This document shows positions 54,365-63,113 of a DNA stretch of 64,000 nt, in pieces. Under the pieces are notes generated by a model. The model searched no databases. It saw nothing but the letters and a program-made list of their open reading frames with translations, and was not told the origin of the DNA. A program made the translations under genes and the position numbers. This DNA comes from Limnohabitans sp. 2KL-51 (lineage in GTDB: Bacteria; Pseudomonadota; Gammaproteobacteria; Burkholderiales; Burkholderiaceae_C), in assembly GCF_003063645.1 (NCBI RefSeq), contig NZ_NESJ01000004.1:186001-250000 (forward strand). The letters are read 5' to 3'. Positions within the stretch are counted from its first letter, which is position 1, and each line of letters opens with the position of its first letter.

Positions 54365-55897
54365 ATGCAAGACATCATTGAACAACTGGAAAAAAAGCGC
54401 GCTGCGGCCCGCTTGGGTGGCGGGCAAAAGCGCATTGACGCGCAACACGCCAAAGGCAAGCTCACAGCCCGTGAGCGCATTGAGGTTTTGCTGGACGAAG
54501 GCACCTTCGAAGAGTGGGACATGTTCGTTGAGCACCGCTGCACCGACTTCGGCATGGAAAACAACAAAATCCCCGGCGACGGCGTGGTCACCGGCTACGG
54601 CATGATCAACGGCCGTTTGGTGTTTGTGTACAGCCAAGACTTCACCGTGTATGGCGGTGCCTTGTCTGAAACGCACGCCGAGAAGATCTGCAAAGTCATG
54701 GACCAGGCCATGAAGGTCGGTGCGCCGGTGATTGGCCTGAACGATTCGGGCGGTGCCCGCATTCAAGAAGGTGTGGCGTCCTTGGGTGGTTATGCCGATG
54801 TGTTCCAGCGCAACGTGATGGCCTCGGGCGTGGTGCCCCAGATCAGCATGATCATGGGCCCATCGGCCGGTGGTGCGGTGTACTCGCCAGCCTTGACCGA
54901 CTTCATCTTCATGGTCAAGGATACGTCGTACATGTTTGTGACGGGCCCTGAAGTGGTCAAGACCGTGACCCACGAAGAAGTCACGGCCGAAGAATTGGGC
55001 GGTGCATTGACCCACACCACCAAGAGCGGCGTGGCCGACATGGCGTTTGAAAACGATGTGGAAGCGCTGCTCATGGTGCGCCGCCTGTACAACTACTTGC
55101 CGCTGAACAACCGCGAAAAAGCACCCGTTCGCAAGAGCGGCGACACCATCGACCGAGTTGACATGAGCCTGGACACCTTGGTGCCCGAGAACCCCAACAA
55201 AGCCTATGACATGAAGGAGCTCATCCTCAAAACCGTGGATGACGGCGACTTCTTTGAACTGCAGCCCGATTACGCCAAGAACATCCTGATCGGCTTTGCC
55301 CGTATCGATGGCCAAACCGTGGGCATTGTGGCCAACCAGCCTTTGGTGTTGGCCGGTTGCCTGGACATCAAAAGCTCCATCAAAGCGGCGCGCTTTGTGC
55401 GTTTTTGCGATGCGTTCAACATCCCCGTTATCACCTTTGTGGACGTGCCCGGCTTCATGCCTGGTACCAGCCAAGAATACGGTGGCATCATCAAGCATGG
55501 TGCCAAATTGCTCTATGCGTATGCCGAGTGCACCGTGCCCAAAATCACCGTCATTACCCGCAAGGCTTACGGCGGCGCATACGACGTGATGGCCTCCAAG
55601 CACCTGCGCGGCGACGTGAACTTTGCCTGGCCCAATGCCGAGATTGCAGTGATGGGTGCCAAAGACGCTGTGGAAATCATCTTCCGCGAAGACAAAGGCG
55701 ACCCCGAAAAACTGGCCGCCAAAGAAGCCGAATACAAAGCCCGCTTTGCCAACCCGTTTGTGGCGGCGAACCGGGGTTACATCGACGACGTCATCATGCC
55801 GCACAACACCCGCAAACGCATTGCCCGATCGCTGGTCATGCTCAAAGACAAGAAGATTGAAAACCCATGGCGCAAGCACGGGAACATTCCGCTTTGA
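54365..55897 (+). CDS. pccB: Propionyl-CoA carboxylase, carboxyltransferase (beta) subunit
   Basis: Transfers CO2 from carboxybiotin to propionyl-CoA, giving methylmalonyl-CoA. 510 residues, two crotonase-like halves. Seen: [40 protein letters not shown]-type motif ([19 protein letters not shown]), [19 protein letters not shown] and the C-terminal [20 protein letters not shown] and [18 protein letters not shown]. Followed by a palindromic repeat and pccA. Confidence 0.95.
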   Translation: MQDIIEQLEKKRAAARLGGGQKRIDAQHAKGKLTARERIEVLLDEGTFEEWDMFVEHRCTDFGMENNKIPGDGVVTGYGMINGRLVFVYSQDFTVYGGALSETHAEKICKVMDQAMKVGAPVIGLNDSGGARIQEGVASLGGYADVFQRNVMASGVVPQISMIMGPSAGGAVYSPALTDFIFMVKDTSYMFVTGPEVVKTVTHEEVTAEELGGALTHTTKSGVADMAFENDVEALLMVRRLYNYLPLNNREKAPVRKSGDTIDRVDMSLDTLVPENPNKAYDMKELILKTVDDGDFFELQPDYAKNILIGFARIDGQTVGIVANQPLVLAGCLDIKSSIKAARFVRFCDAFNIPVITFVDVPGFMPGTSQEYGGIIKHGAKLLYAYAECTVPKITVITRKAYGGAYDVMASKHLRGDVNFAWPNAEIAVMGAKDAVEIIFREDKGDPEKLAAKEAEYKARFANPFVAANRGYIDDVIMPHNTRKRIARSLVMLKDKKIENPWRKHGNIPL

Positions 55898-55903
55898 TCG
55901 GCA

Positions 55904-55962
55904 CCCCGTCATGACGGACTTGATCCGCCATCCATGGATCCCGGGTCAAGCCCGGGAAGACA
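55904..55962. repeat. REP-like palindromic intergenic repeat between pccB and pccA
   Basis: The 81-nt gap is almost filled by a sequence of the type CCGTCATGACGG ... CATGGATCCCGGGTCAAGCC, which resembles dispersed palindromes common in beta- and other proteobacteria. An inner perfect stem TCCCGGG / CCCGGGA (55939-55957) with a TCAAG loop is present, without a T-run. Copy number elsewhere cannot be checked here. Confidence 0.6.
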
Positions 55963-55978
55963 GATAAAAGGATTCCCT

Positions 55979-58027
55979 ATGTTCAAGAAAATTCTGATTG
56001 CCAACCGTGGCGAAATCGCCTGCCGCGTCATCGCCACCGCCCAAAAAATGGGCATCCAAACCGTGGCCGTTTATTCTGAAGCCGACAAAGAAGCGCGCCA
56101 TGTTCAACTGGCCGATGAAGCCGTGCTGATTGGTCCAGCAGCCTCGCGCGAGTCCTACCTCGTGGCTGACAAAATCATCGCCGCAGCCAAAGCCACAGGC
56201 GCACAAGCCATTCACCCCGGCTACGGTTTTTTGAGCGAGAACGCCGAGTTCTCCAAGCGCTGCGAAGATGAAGGCATCGCCTTCATTGGGCCGCGTCACT
56301 TTTCAATTGCCGCCATGGGCGACAAGATCGAGTCCAAGAAACTGGCTGGCGCTGCAGGCGTGAACTGCATTCCCGGCGTGAACCACGCGATTGAGACGGC
56401 TGAGAAAGCCGTCGAAATTGCCAAGGGCATCGGCTACCCGGTGATGATCAAAGCCTCGGCGGGCGGCGGCGGCAAGGGCCTGCGCGTGGCCTTCAACGAC
56501 AAGGAAGCGTTTGAAGGCTTTACGTCCTGCCGCAACGAAGCGCGCAACAGCTTTGGCGACGACCGTGTGTTCATCGAGAAGTTTGTTGAGGAACCTCGTC
56601 ATATCGAAATTCAGGTGCTGGGCGACAGCCACGGCAACGTGATTTATTTGAACGAGCGCGAGTGTTCGATTCAGCGCCGTCACCAAAAAGTGATCGAGGA
56701 AGCGCCTTCACCCTTTATCTCTGATGCCACCCGCAAAGCCATGGGCGAGCAGGCGGTGCAACTGGCCAAGGCGGTGAAATACCAATCGGCCGGTACGGTG
56801 GAGTTTGTGGTCGGCAAAGACCAGAGCTTTTACTTTTTGGAGATGAACACCCGTTTACAGGTCGAGCACCCGGTGACCGAAGCCATCACCGGCCTGGACC
56901 TGGTCGAGATGATGATCCGCGTGGCCGCGGGCGAGAAATTGCCAATCGAGCAAAAAGACGTACAGCGCAACGGCTGGGCCATCGAGTGCCGGATCAACGC
57001 TGAAGACCCGTTCCGCAATTTCTTGCCTTCTACGGGCCGTTTGGTGCGTTTTCAGACGCCCAAACAAACCATGTTCCAAGGCAATACCGCCGACTTGTTC
57101 GGCGTGCGTGTGGACACGGGGGTGCAAGACGGCGGCGAGATACCGATGTTCTACGACTCGATGATTGCCAAGCTCATCGTGCACGGCAAAGACCGCAACG
57201 ACGCAATTCACAAAATGCGCGAAGCCTTGAATGGTTTTGTGATCCGCGGCATCAGCACCAACATCCCTTTCCAGGCTGCTTTGTTGGCGCACCCTCGTTT
57301 TGTGTCGGGTGACTTCAACACCGGCTTCATTGCCGAGCAATACAGCCATGGTTTCCGCGCTGAAGATGTGCCCCACGAAGACCACGATTTCTTGGCCGCA
57401 CTGGCGGCCTTCGTTCGTCGCAAGTCGCGCGAGCGTGCCGCGGGTTTAAGTGGTCAGTTGCCAGGATACGACGTGCAAGTGGGCCAAGACTACGCTGTGG
57501 TCGAACTGGGCAAGGCGGGCAACAACCGTTATGTGCCCGTGCATGTTGACGAATTTGCGGGCAAGCACGGCGAAGCGCAGATCACAGTGAATGGCAAAAT
57601 CTACGCCATCGCCAGCAACTCGCGCTTGAACGACATCCGCATCGAAGGCACTTGCAACGGCCTGCCATTCACCGCGCAAATCGAGCGTGGTACCTTGAAG
57701 AACCCATTGGCTTTGCAAGTGCAGCACAACGGTACCCGCATTGAAGCGCTGGTCATGTCGCCCCGCATGGCCGAGTTGCACCAGCTCATGCCTTACAAGG
57801 CCCCCCCCGACTTGAGCCGCTTTGTTTTGTCACCCATGCCTGGCCTTTTGGTCGACGTGGCCGTGTCGGTGGGCCAAAAGGTGCAAGCGGGTGAACGCGT
57901 GGCCGTGATCGAAGCCATGAAGATGGAAAACGTACTCTTTGCCGCGCAAGACGGCGTGGTCAAGAAAGTGGTGGCCGCCAAAGGCGAATCGCTCACGGTG
58001 GACCAGATGATCGTGGAGTTTGAGTAA
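55979..58027 (+). CDS. pccA: Propionyl-CoA carboxylase, biotin carboxylase (alpha) subunit
   Basis: ATP-dependent biotin carboxylase with its own biotin carrier domain. 682 residues from ATG 55979 (AAGGA upstream): N-terminal biotin carboxylase domain (FKKILIANRGEIACRVIATA, KASAGGGGKGLRVAF, EMNTRLQVEHPVTEAITGLD), a BT linker domain, and a C-terminal biotinyl domain with VIEAMKMENVLFA, Lys being the biotinylated residue. Starts upstream would read through the palindrome. Confidence 0.95.
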   Translation: MFKKILIANRGEIACRVIATAQKMGIQTVAVYSEADKEARHVQLADEAVLIGPAASRESYLVADKIIAAAKATGAQAIHPGYGFLSENAEFSKRCEDEGIAFIGPRHFSIAAMGDKIESKKLAGAAGVNCIPGVNHAIETAEKAVEIAKGIGYPVMIKASAGGGGKGLRVAFNDKEAFEGFTSCRNEARNSFGDDRVFIEKFVEEPRHIEIQVLGDSHGNVIYLNERECSIQRRHQKVIEEAPSPFISDATRKAMGEQAVQLAKAVKYQSAGTVEFVVGKDQSFYFLEMNTRLQVEHPVTEAITGLDLVEMMIRVAAGEKLPIEQKDVQRNGWAIECRINAEDPFRNFLPSTGRLVRFQTPKQTMFQGNTADLFGVRVDTGVQDGGEIPMFYDSMIAKLIVHGKDRNDAIHKMREALNGFVIRGISTNIPFQAALLAHPRFVSGDFNTGFIAEQYSHGFRAEDVPHEDHDFLAALAAFVRRKSRERAAGLSGQLPGYDVQVGQDYAVVELGKAGNNRYVPVHVDEFAGKHGEAQITVNGKIYAIASNSRLNDIRIEGTCNGLPFTAQIERGTLKNPLALQVQHNGTRIEALVMSPRMAELHQLMPYKAPPDLSRFVLSPMPGLLVDVAVSVGQKVQAGERVAVIEAMKMENVLFAAQDGVVKKVVAAKGESLTVDQMIVEFE

Positions 58028-58510
58028 ATGCCCCGCCCTTTCAAAGTGCTGGGTGTCCAGCAAATTGCCATTGGCGGGCCTGACAAAGGTCGCTTGCAAA
58101 AGCTCTGGGTCGACATGTTTGGCCTGGAGGTGACCGGCACCTACAAAAGCGAACGCGAGAACGTGGACGAAGACATCTGCGCCATCGGCACCGGCCCGTT
58201 CAAGGTCGAGGTCGATTTGATGCAGCCACTCGACCCCGAGAAAAAACCTGCCGTGCACACCACGCCGCTCAACCACATCGGTTTGTGGATTGATGACTTG
58301 CCGGTGGCGGTGGATTGGCTCACATCACAAGGCGTGCGCTTTGCGCCCGGTGGCATCCGCAAGGGCGCTGCTGGATTTGACATCACGTTTTTGCACCCCA
58401 AGGCGAATGAAGAGTTTCCGATTGGCGGCGAGGGCGTGTTGATCGAATTGGTGCAGGCACCCGATGAAGTGGTGAAGGCTTTTGCGGCATTGGCGGCCAA
58501 CGCGCATTGA
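58028..58510 (+). CDS. VOC-superfamily protein, probable methylmalonyl-CoA epimerase
   Basis: 160 residues, vicinal oxygen chelate fold (glyoxalase/bleomycin resistance). Metal-ligand positions are seen in [24 protein letters not shown] (His) and [10 protein letters not shown] (Glu). It starts directly after the pccA stop. Between PCC, which makes (S)-methylmalonyl-CoA, and MCM, which uses the (R) form, an epimerase is needed; that is why this role is inferred. Annotation as a generic lactoylglutathione lyase-like protein would also fit. Confidence 0.75.
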   Translation: MPRPFKVLGVQQIAIGGPDKGRLQKLWVDMFGLEVTGTYKSERENVDEDICAIGTGPFKVEVDLMQPLDPEKKPAVHTTPLNHIGLWIDDLPVAVDWLTSQGVRFAPGGIRKGAAGFDITFLHPKANEEFPIGGEGVLIELVQAPDEVVKAFAALAANAH

Positions 58511-58547
58511 ATTTTGTCGGACCTGAAGGGCTGATTGAAAATATGGC

Positions 58548-58604
58548 GGGGCTAAAGCCACCGACTTGCAATAAACCGTCTCGTAGGTCGGTGGCTTCAG
58601 CCCC
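58548..58604. repeat. Long imperfect hairpin repeat between convergent operons
   Basis: GGGGCTAAAGCCACCGAC and GTCGGTGGCTTCAGCCCC pair over about 18 bp with one mismatch, enclosing a 21-nt loop. It fills the gap between the convergent epimerase-like and rnfB genes and could end transcription from both sides, though no T-run follows. The core resembles GTCGG...TTCAGCC palindromes scattered in many proteobacterial genomes. Confidence 0.6.
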
Positions 58605-58625
58605 GACATGACCTTCAAAAGCCCG

Positions 58626-59312
58626 TCATGCTCCGGCTTGGCGGGCTTTTGCTTTGGCCAGTGCCGCTTCAATGATGGCGCGTTTGCGGTCCATCTCAGG
58701 GGCGTTTTCAGTGCCTTTTGTGTGTGCGTTCAAGTCGGCCAGCTTGTGCTCGGCTTTGGCCACTTGTTGCTGTTGGTGGGTGGCTTCTTCGCGCACCAGA
58801 CGCTGCTGGCGCGAGGTGTAGCGCTCGCGTGCGGTGTGAGCTTGCTCGGCAGACCAGGCAGCCCAGCCAGAATCTGCACCGGTCATATTTTCCAGCGCAA
58901 TGCAGTCCACCGGGCACACCGGGATGCACAACTCACACCCCGTGCACCAAGGCTCAATCACGGTGTGCATGACTTTGTTGGCCCCCAAAATCGCATCGGT
59001 CGGACAGGCCTTGATGCACAGCGTGCAGCCGATGCACCATGCCTCGTCGATGATGGCCACGTGCCGTGGGCCTTCAATGCCATGCTCGGGGTTCAGCATG
59101 ACCATAGGCTGGCCAGTCAGTGCAGCCAGACGCTCAATACCGGCCTGTCCACCCGGCGGGCATTGGTTGATGGCCGCTTGCCCTTCGGCCATGGCGCGGG
59201 CATAGCTGGCGCAATCGGGAAAGCCGCAACGTGTGCACTGCGTTTGAGGCAGGGCATCGTTGAGGGCAAGAAAAAGCGCCTGGGTCTCAGGCGCTGTGGG
59301 CTTCAGGGGCAT
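58626..59312 (-). CDS. RnfB/RsxB-like electron transport iron-sulfur protein
   Basis: 228 residues. An N-terminal [4Fe-4S]-type motif (CTRCGFPDCASYARAMAEG ... QCPPGG) is followed by two ferredoxin clusters: CIGCTLCIKACPTDAI and CTGCELCIPVCPVDCI. The RnfB membrane anchor is absent, and a charged helical tail of about 80 residues (residues 150-228, rich in Glu/Gln/Lys/Arg) follows. No rnfACDGE genes are nearby, so this is a stand-alone soluble relative, as is common in Burkholderiales; partner unknown. Starts 5 nt after phaZ. Confidence 0.85.
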   Translation of the reverse strand: MPLKPTAPETQALFLALNDALPQTQCTRCGFPDCASYARAMAEGQAAINQCPPGGQAGIERLAALTGQPMVMLNPEHGIEGPRHVAIIDEAWCIGCTLCIKACPTDAILGANKVMHTVIEPWCTGCELCIPVCPVDCIALENMTGADSGWAAWSAEQAHTARERYTSRQQRLVREEATHQQQQVAKAEHKLADLNAHTKGTENAPEMDRKRAIIEAALAKAKARQAGA

Positions 59313-59317
59313 GGGCC

Positions 59318-60907
59318 TCAGGCTTTGGGGGCCACCCAGGTGGTTTTGACTGTGCCTTTTGGCTGGGCTGCCGCTTTGCCGTTTTTGTCGGGTGCTTTGG
59401 CCACAGCTTTGACCGATGTTTTGACCAGAGTTTTGACAGGCGCTGCGGCTTTGGTCACAGGCTTGGCTGCTGGTGTTGCCACGGCTTTGACGGCAGCTTT
59501 GGCCACGCTTGTGGCTGCTGGCTTGATCGCTGGCTTGACTGGGGCCTTTAGCGGGGTCTTGGCAGGTGCCTTGACCACGGCTTTCGCGGCTTTGGCCGCC
59601 ACAGGCGCTGCAGCAACTGCCTTGGGCGCTGACGCCTTGGCCTTGAGTGCATGAGCTTGGATGAATTTCACCACCTGTGGGTACACGATGTCACGCCAGC
59701 GGCGACCACTGAAGATACCGTAATGGCCTGCGCCAGGCACTTCCAGGTGCTGGCGTTCGCTGGCAGGTACGCCAGTGCAGAGGTCTTGTGCAGCGCGGGT
59801 CTGGCCCGAGCCCGAGATGTCATCCAGCTCGCCCTCGACAGTCATCAAGCCCGTGCCTTTGATGTCCTGAGGGCGAACGCGCTCCACTTTGCCGTCCACA
59901 CCCTTGACGTCCCAAGTGCCCTTGACCAGCTTGAAGTCCTGGAACACGGTCTGGATGGTTTCCAAATAGTAATCGGCATCCATGTCGAGCACGGCGTTGT
60001 ACTCGTCGTAAAACTTACGGTGCGCTTCGGTGCTGGCGTCGTCACCCTTGATCAGGTCCTTGAAGTAGTCGTAATGGCTGGTGGCATGGCGGTCGGGGTT
60101 CATGGCCACAAAGCCAGTGTGTTGCAAAAACCCGGGGTACACACGGCGACCGGCACCTGCGAAATTGGCCGGTACGCGGTAGATCACATTGTTTTCAAAC
60201 CAATCAAAGCTCTTGTTGGTCGCCAAGTTGTTCACCGCTGTGGGTGATTTGCGTGCATCGATGGGGCCGCCCATCATGGTCATGGTCAATGGGTTTTTTT
60301 CGCCACGGCTGGCCATCAATGACACTGCCGCCAACACCGGCACGGTAGGCTGGCACACGCTCACCACATGGCAATGGCCGTAGATGGATTGCAGGTGGCG
60401 GATGAATTCCTGCACGTAGTTGATGTAGTCGTCCAGGTGGAATTCGCCTTCGGACATGGGCACCAAGCGGGCGTTTTTCCAGTCGGTGATGTAGACCTTG
60501 TGGCCTTGCAGCATGGTTTTGACAGTGTCACGCAGCAACGTGGCGTAGTGGCCGGACAAAGGCGCTACCATCAAAACGACGGGCTGGCTTTTGAGGAGTG
60601 ACAGGGTTGCAGGATCGTCCGTGAAGCGCTTGAAGCGGCGCAGCTCACAAAAGGGCTTGTCGATCTCGATGCGCTCATGGATGGCGACGTCCGTTTGGTT
60701 GACCTTGACGGTCTGAATGCCAAACGTTGGTTTCTCGTAATCTTTGCCCAAACGGTGCATCAGGGCGTAGCCAGCGGACACTCGCTGGGCCAAAGGCGTT
60801 TGCGCCATGGGGTTCAGGGGGTTGCTGTAGAGCTTGGCTGCAGCTTGTGCCAGATCGGAAAAAGGCTCCATGATCGAGCGTTGCGTTTCATAAATCTGAT
60901 AAAGCAT
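59318..60907 (-). CDS. phaZ: Intracellular polyhydroxyalkanoate depolymerase with histone H1-like C-terminal tail
   Basis: Degrades stored poly(3-hydroxybutyrate). 529 residues. Residues 1-420 match intracellular PhaZ of the Ralstonia/Cupriavidus type: YALMHRLGKDYEKPTFGI, a Cys nucleophile in HVVSVCQPTVPVLAAVSLM, Asp in VEGELDDISGSGQT and His in EVPGAGHYGIFSGRRWRD. Residues about 421-529 are an Ala/Lys/Pro-rich repeat tail of the AlgP/PhaF/histone H1 type (for example KAVVKAPAKTPLKAPVK), absent from the standard enzyme. Such tails bind DNA non-specifically in PhaF. Start ATG 60907. Confidence 0.9.
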   Translation of the reverse strand: MLYQIYETQRSIMEPFSDLAQAAAKLYSNPLNPMAQTPLAQRVSAGYALMHRLGKDYEKPTFGIQTVKVNQTDVAIHERIEIDKPFCELRRFKRFTDDPATLSLLKSQPVVLMVAPLSGHYATLLRDTVKTMLQGHKVYITDWKNARLVPMSEGEFHLDDYINYVQEFIRHLQSIYGHCHVVSVCQPTVPVLAAVSLMASRGEKNPLTMTMMGGPIDARKSPTAVNNLATNKSFDWFENNVIYRVPANFAGAGRRVYPGFLQHTGFVAMNPDRHATSHYDYFKDLIKGDDASTEAHRKFYDEYNAVLDMDADYYLETIQTVFQDFKLVKGTWDVKGVDGKVERVRPQDIKGTGLMTVEGELDDISGSGQTRAAQDLCTGVPASERQHLEVPGAGHYGIFSGRRWRDIVYPQVVKFIQAHALKAKASAPKAVAAAPVAAKAAKAVVKAPAKTPLKAPVKPAIKPAATSVAKAAVKAVATPAAKPVTKAAAPVKTLVKTSVKAVAKAPDKNGKAAAQPKGTVKTTWVAPKA

Positions 60908-60920
60908 GTGACAGTTTCCC

Positions 60921-60947
60921 TTGCAACAAAATGATGCACTGCAGCAA
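60921..60947. promoter_or_regulatory. TGC-rich repeats upstream of phaZ, possible PhaR site
   Basis: TTGCAACAA and TGCACTGCAGCAA lie 14-40 nt upstream of the phaZ start. PhaR repressors of PHA genes bind TGC-rich dyads, so this is a candidate operator. The match is by general character only. The remainder of 60948-61015 shows no motif that I can name. Confidence 0.3.
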
Positions 60948-61015
60948 TAGTACAGGAGACCAGCATATATTTTTTGAGTTTGCCCCCTAATTGACAGTCA
61001 CCTTCCGGACCGTCC

Positions 61016-61046
61016 AAAAAGAAACCGCCCCGTCAGGGGCGGTTTC
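61016..61046 (-). terminator. Rho-independent terminator after the aminotransferase
   Basis: An 11-bp perfect stem (GAAACCGCCCC / GGGGCGGTTTC) with a 4-nt loop, read on the minus strand into CTTTTTGG. It lies 30 nt after the aminotransferase stop and ends its transcript before phaZ. Confidence 0.88.
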
Positions 61047-61075
61047 AAACCGGATTTCAGTCTTGAAGGGGGCGG

Positions 61076-62272
61076 TCAGACGACTTTGGCAATCGATGCG
61101 CAGACGTAATCGATGTTTTTGCTGTTCAGCGCGGCGACGCACATGCGGCCGGTGTCGGTGCCATACACGCCAAACTCGCTGCGCAGGCGCACCATTTGGT
61201 CTTTGGTCAGACCCGAATAGCTGAACATGCCAATCTGGGTGGTGATAAAGCTCATGTCTTGTTTCACGCCAGCGGCTTTGAGGCTGTCCACCAGTTTTTG
61301 GCGCATGGCCTTGATGCGCACGCGCATCTCGGCCAGTTCGCTTTCCCACTGGGCGCGCAGTTCGGGGTTGTTCAGAACAGCCGCCACCACCGCGCCACCG
61401 TGGATGGGTGGGTTGGAGTAGTTGGTGCGGATGGCGATTTTGAGTTGCGACAACACGCGGGAGGCTTCTTCTTTGTCAGAGGCCACCACCGACAAGGCGC
61501 CCACCCGCTCACCGTACAGGCTGAAGCTCTTGGAGAACGACGTCGACACGAAGATGTTCAGGCCCGCAGCCACAAACTTGCCGATCACGGCACCGTCCTC
61601 TTGGATGCCGTGGCCAAAGCCCTGGTAAGCCATGTCCAAAAAGGCGGTCAGGTTTTTCGCCTTGACGACGGCAATGACCTGGTCCCACTCTGCTGCAGTG
61701 ATGTCGTAGCCGGTCGGGTTGTGGCAGCAGGCGTGTAACACAACGATGGTGCCCGCGGCCGCGGCGTTCAGGCTGGCCAACATGCCATCGAAGTTCACGC
61801 CCCGATTGACCGCGTCGTAATAGGCGTAGCTCTCTACTTCAAAACCGGCGTTCACGAAGATGGCGCGGTGGTTTTCCCAGCTGGGGTCAGAAATCAGCAC
61901 TTTGGCCTTGGGGCTGACTTTTTTCAGAAAGTCGGCACCGATTTTCAGGCCGCCCGTGCCGCCGATGGCCTGCACGGTGGACACGCGGCCCGACTTGACC
62001 ACGTCGGATTCAGCGCCAAACACCAGCGCTTTGACGGCGTTGTCATAGGCCACGATGCCGTCAATTGGCAGGTAGCCACGCGCGGTGGGGGTGGCCATCA
62101 TGGTTTTTTCAGCCGCTTGCACGCATTGCAGCAGGGGCAGTTTGCCGTTGTCGTCGAAGTAAACGCCCACGCCTAAGTTCACTTTGTTGGGGTTGGTGTC
62201 GGCGTTGAATTGTTCGTTCAGACCCAGGATCGGGTCGCGGGGGGCCATTTCGACGGCGGAAAACAAAGACAT
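61076..62272 (-). CDS. Aromatic/aspartate aminotransferase (class I PLP enzyme)
   Basis: 398 residues, AspC/TyrB type, fold type I. Seen: ILGLNEQFNADTNPNKVNLG at the N-terminus, ISDPSWENHRAIFVNAG, HACCHNPTGYD (PLP contact), LDMAYQGFGHG, the Schiff-base lysine in STSFSKSFSLYGERVGAL, and the substrate-carboxylate Arg in SEFGVYGTDTGRMCVAAL. Aspartate versus tyrosine preference cannot be decided. ATG 62272; the leader has no special feature. Confidence 0.93.
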   Translation of the reverse strand: MSLFSAVEMAPRDPILGLNEQFNADTNPNKVNLGVGVYFDDNGKLPLLQCVQAAEKTMMATPTARGYLPIDGIVAYDNAVKALVFGAESDVVKSGRVSTVQAIGGTGGLKIGADFLKKVSPKAKVLISDPSWENHRAIFVNAGFEVESYAYYDAVNRGVNFDGMLASLNAAAAGTIVVLHACCHNPTGYDITAAEWDQVIAVVKAKNLTAFLDMAYQGFGHGIQEDGAVIGKFVAAGLNIFVSTSFSKSFSLYGERVGALSVVASDKEEASRVLSQLKIAIRTNYSNPPIHGGAVVAAVLNNPELRAQWESELAEMRVRIKAMRQKLVDSLKAAGVKQDMSFITTQIGMFSYSGLTKDQMVRLRSEFGVYGTDTGRMCVAALNSKNIDYVCASIAKVV

Positions 62273-62445
62273 GGTGACAATCCTGTGTAGTCAATGGGGA
62301 AAAGCCCTTTATTTTAGGCTCAAACCACTGCACCGGCGCGTTCCAACTCAAGGCGGTGTGGGCTCCGTAATCCGTTGGCTTTGGGTCTTGGGCAGATGGA
62401 TTGGACTGCAGACACTTGGTCTTGCAAAGCACTTTAATGTTATTT

Positions 62446-62464
62446 TGCGCATAAACTATGCGCA
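62446..62464. promoter_or_regulatory. Perfect palindrome at the ccdAB promoter
   Basis: TGCGCATA and TATGCGCA are a perfect 8-bp inverted repeat with a 3-nt centre, 20 nt before ccdA. CcdA-type antitoxins bind dyads at their own promoter, so this is the likely autoregulatory operator. The rest of 62273-62445 is the shared upstream region with the aminotransferase and shows no other clear signal. Confidence 0.65.
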
Positions 62465-62483
62465 TACTTCTCGGAGGTTCCGC

Positions 62484-62723
62484 ATGTTGCGCTTTGAAGA
62501 TGCCCCGAAAAAGCCCGTCAATTTATCGCTCAACGCTGAGGTGCTGGCCATGGCGCGTGAACTGGACATGAATGTGTCACGCACGGTGGATGCCTTGCTG
62601 GCTCAAGAAGTCAAGCGCCAGTATTGGGCGCGCTGGCAGGCGCAAAACCTGGATGCCATTGCCAGCTACAACGCCCGCATCGAGCAAGAGGGCTTGCCCC
62701 TGGACGCTTACCGCAGTTTCTGA
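62484..62723 (+). CDS. ccdA: CcdA-type antitoxin
   Basis: 79 residues from ATG 62484, with GGAGG 7 nt upstream. N-terminal RHH fold (KKPVNLSLNAEVLAMARELD, then MNVSRTVDALLAQEVKR) and the CcdA C-terminal toxin-binding region (RWQAQNLDAIASYNARIEQE, GLPLDAYRSF). Followed after 3 nt by ccdB. Confidence 0.93.
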   Translation: MLRFEDAPKKPVNLSLNAEVLAMARELDMNVSRTVDALLAQEVKRQYWARWQAQNLDAIASYNARIEQEGLPLDAYRSF

Positions 62724-62726
62724 GCC

Positions 62727-63041
62727 ATGGCCCAGTTCGACGTGTATGCCCACCCGGATGCCCACATGCGCGAGCGCACCCCCTATTTGCTGGACGTTCA
62801 AAACAGCTTTTTGGACAAGATTGCCACGCGTATCGTGATTCCCTTGCGAAGCGCCGAATATGCCCCTTTGCCGATGCGTGACCTCAACCCTGTCTGTACG
62901 GTGGATGGTCAGGCGCTGGTGCTGGACAGTGCTGCGCTTGCCGCAGTGCCTCTGCGCTGGTTGGGTGCGCCGCTGTTGAATTTGCGCGCCCAAGCACCCG
63001 ATGTGGTCAATGCGCTCGACATTTTGTTTGGCGGCTATTGA
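62727..63041 (+). CDS. ccdB: CcdB-type gyrase toxin
   Basis: 104 residues. FDVYAHPDAHMRERTPYLLD and VQNSFLDKIATRIVIPLRS at the N-terminus, and the C-terminal VNALDILFGGY; the Trp-Gly-Ile end of F-plasmid CcdB is replaced by GGY. Predicted DNA gyrase poison neutralised by CcdA. Chromosomal ccdAB between an aminotransferase gene and uvrB; no adjacent mobile element seen. Confidence 0.92.
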   Translation: MAQFDVYAHPDAHMRERTPYLLDVQNSFLDKIATRIVIPLRSAEYAPLPMRDLNPVCTVDGQALVLDSAALAAVPLRWLGAPLLNLRAQAPDVVNALDILFGGY

Positions 63042-63113
63042 CCTCAGGGCGTGCTCTGAGCAGGCAGATTCAGTCCGGTCAGTCGCTCCTCTTTCCACAA
63101 AAAACGAGTTCCC

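Noticed and set aside
54338-55912. 524-codon minus-strand open frame opposite pccB
   Set aside because: Complement of the highly conserved pccB reading; His/Val/Gly-rich and without motifs.
62184-62483. N-terminal extension of ccdA by 100 codons
   Set aside because: It crosses the operator palindrome and lacks similarity; GGAGG before ATG 62484 marks the start.
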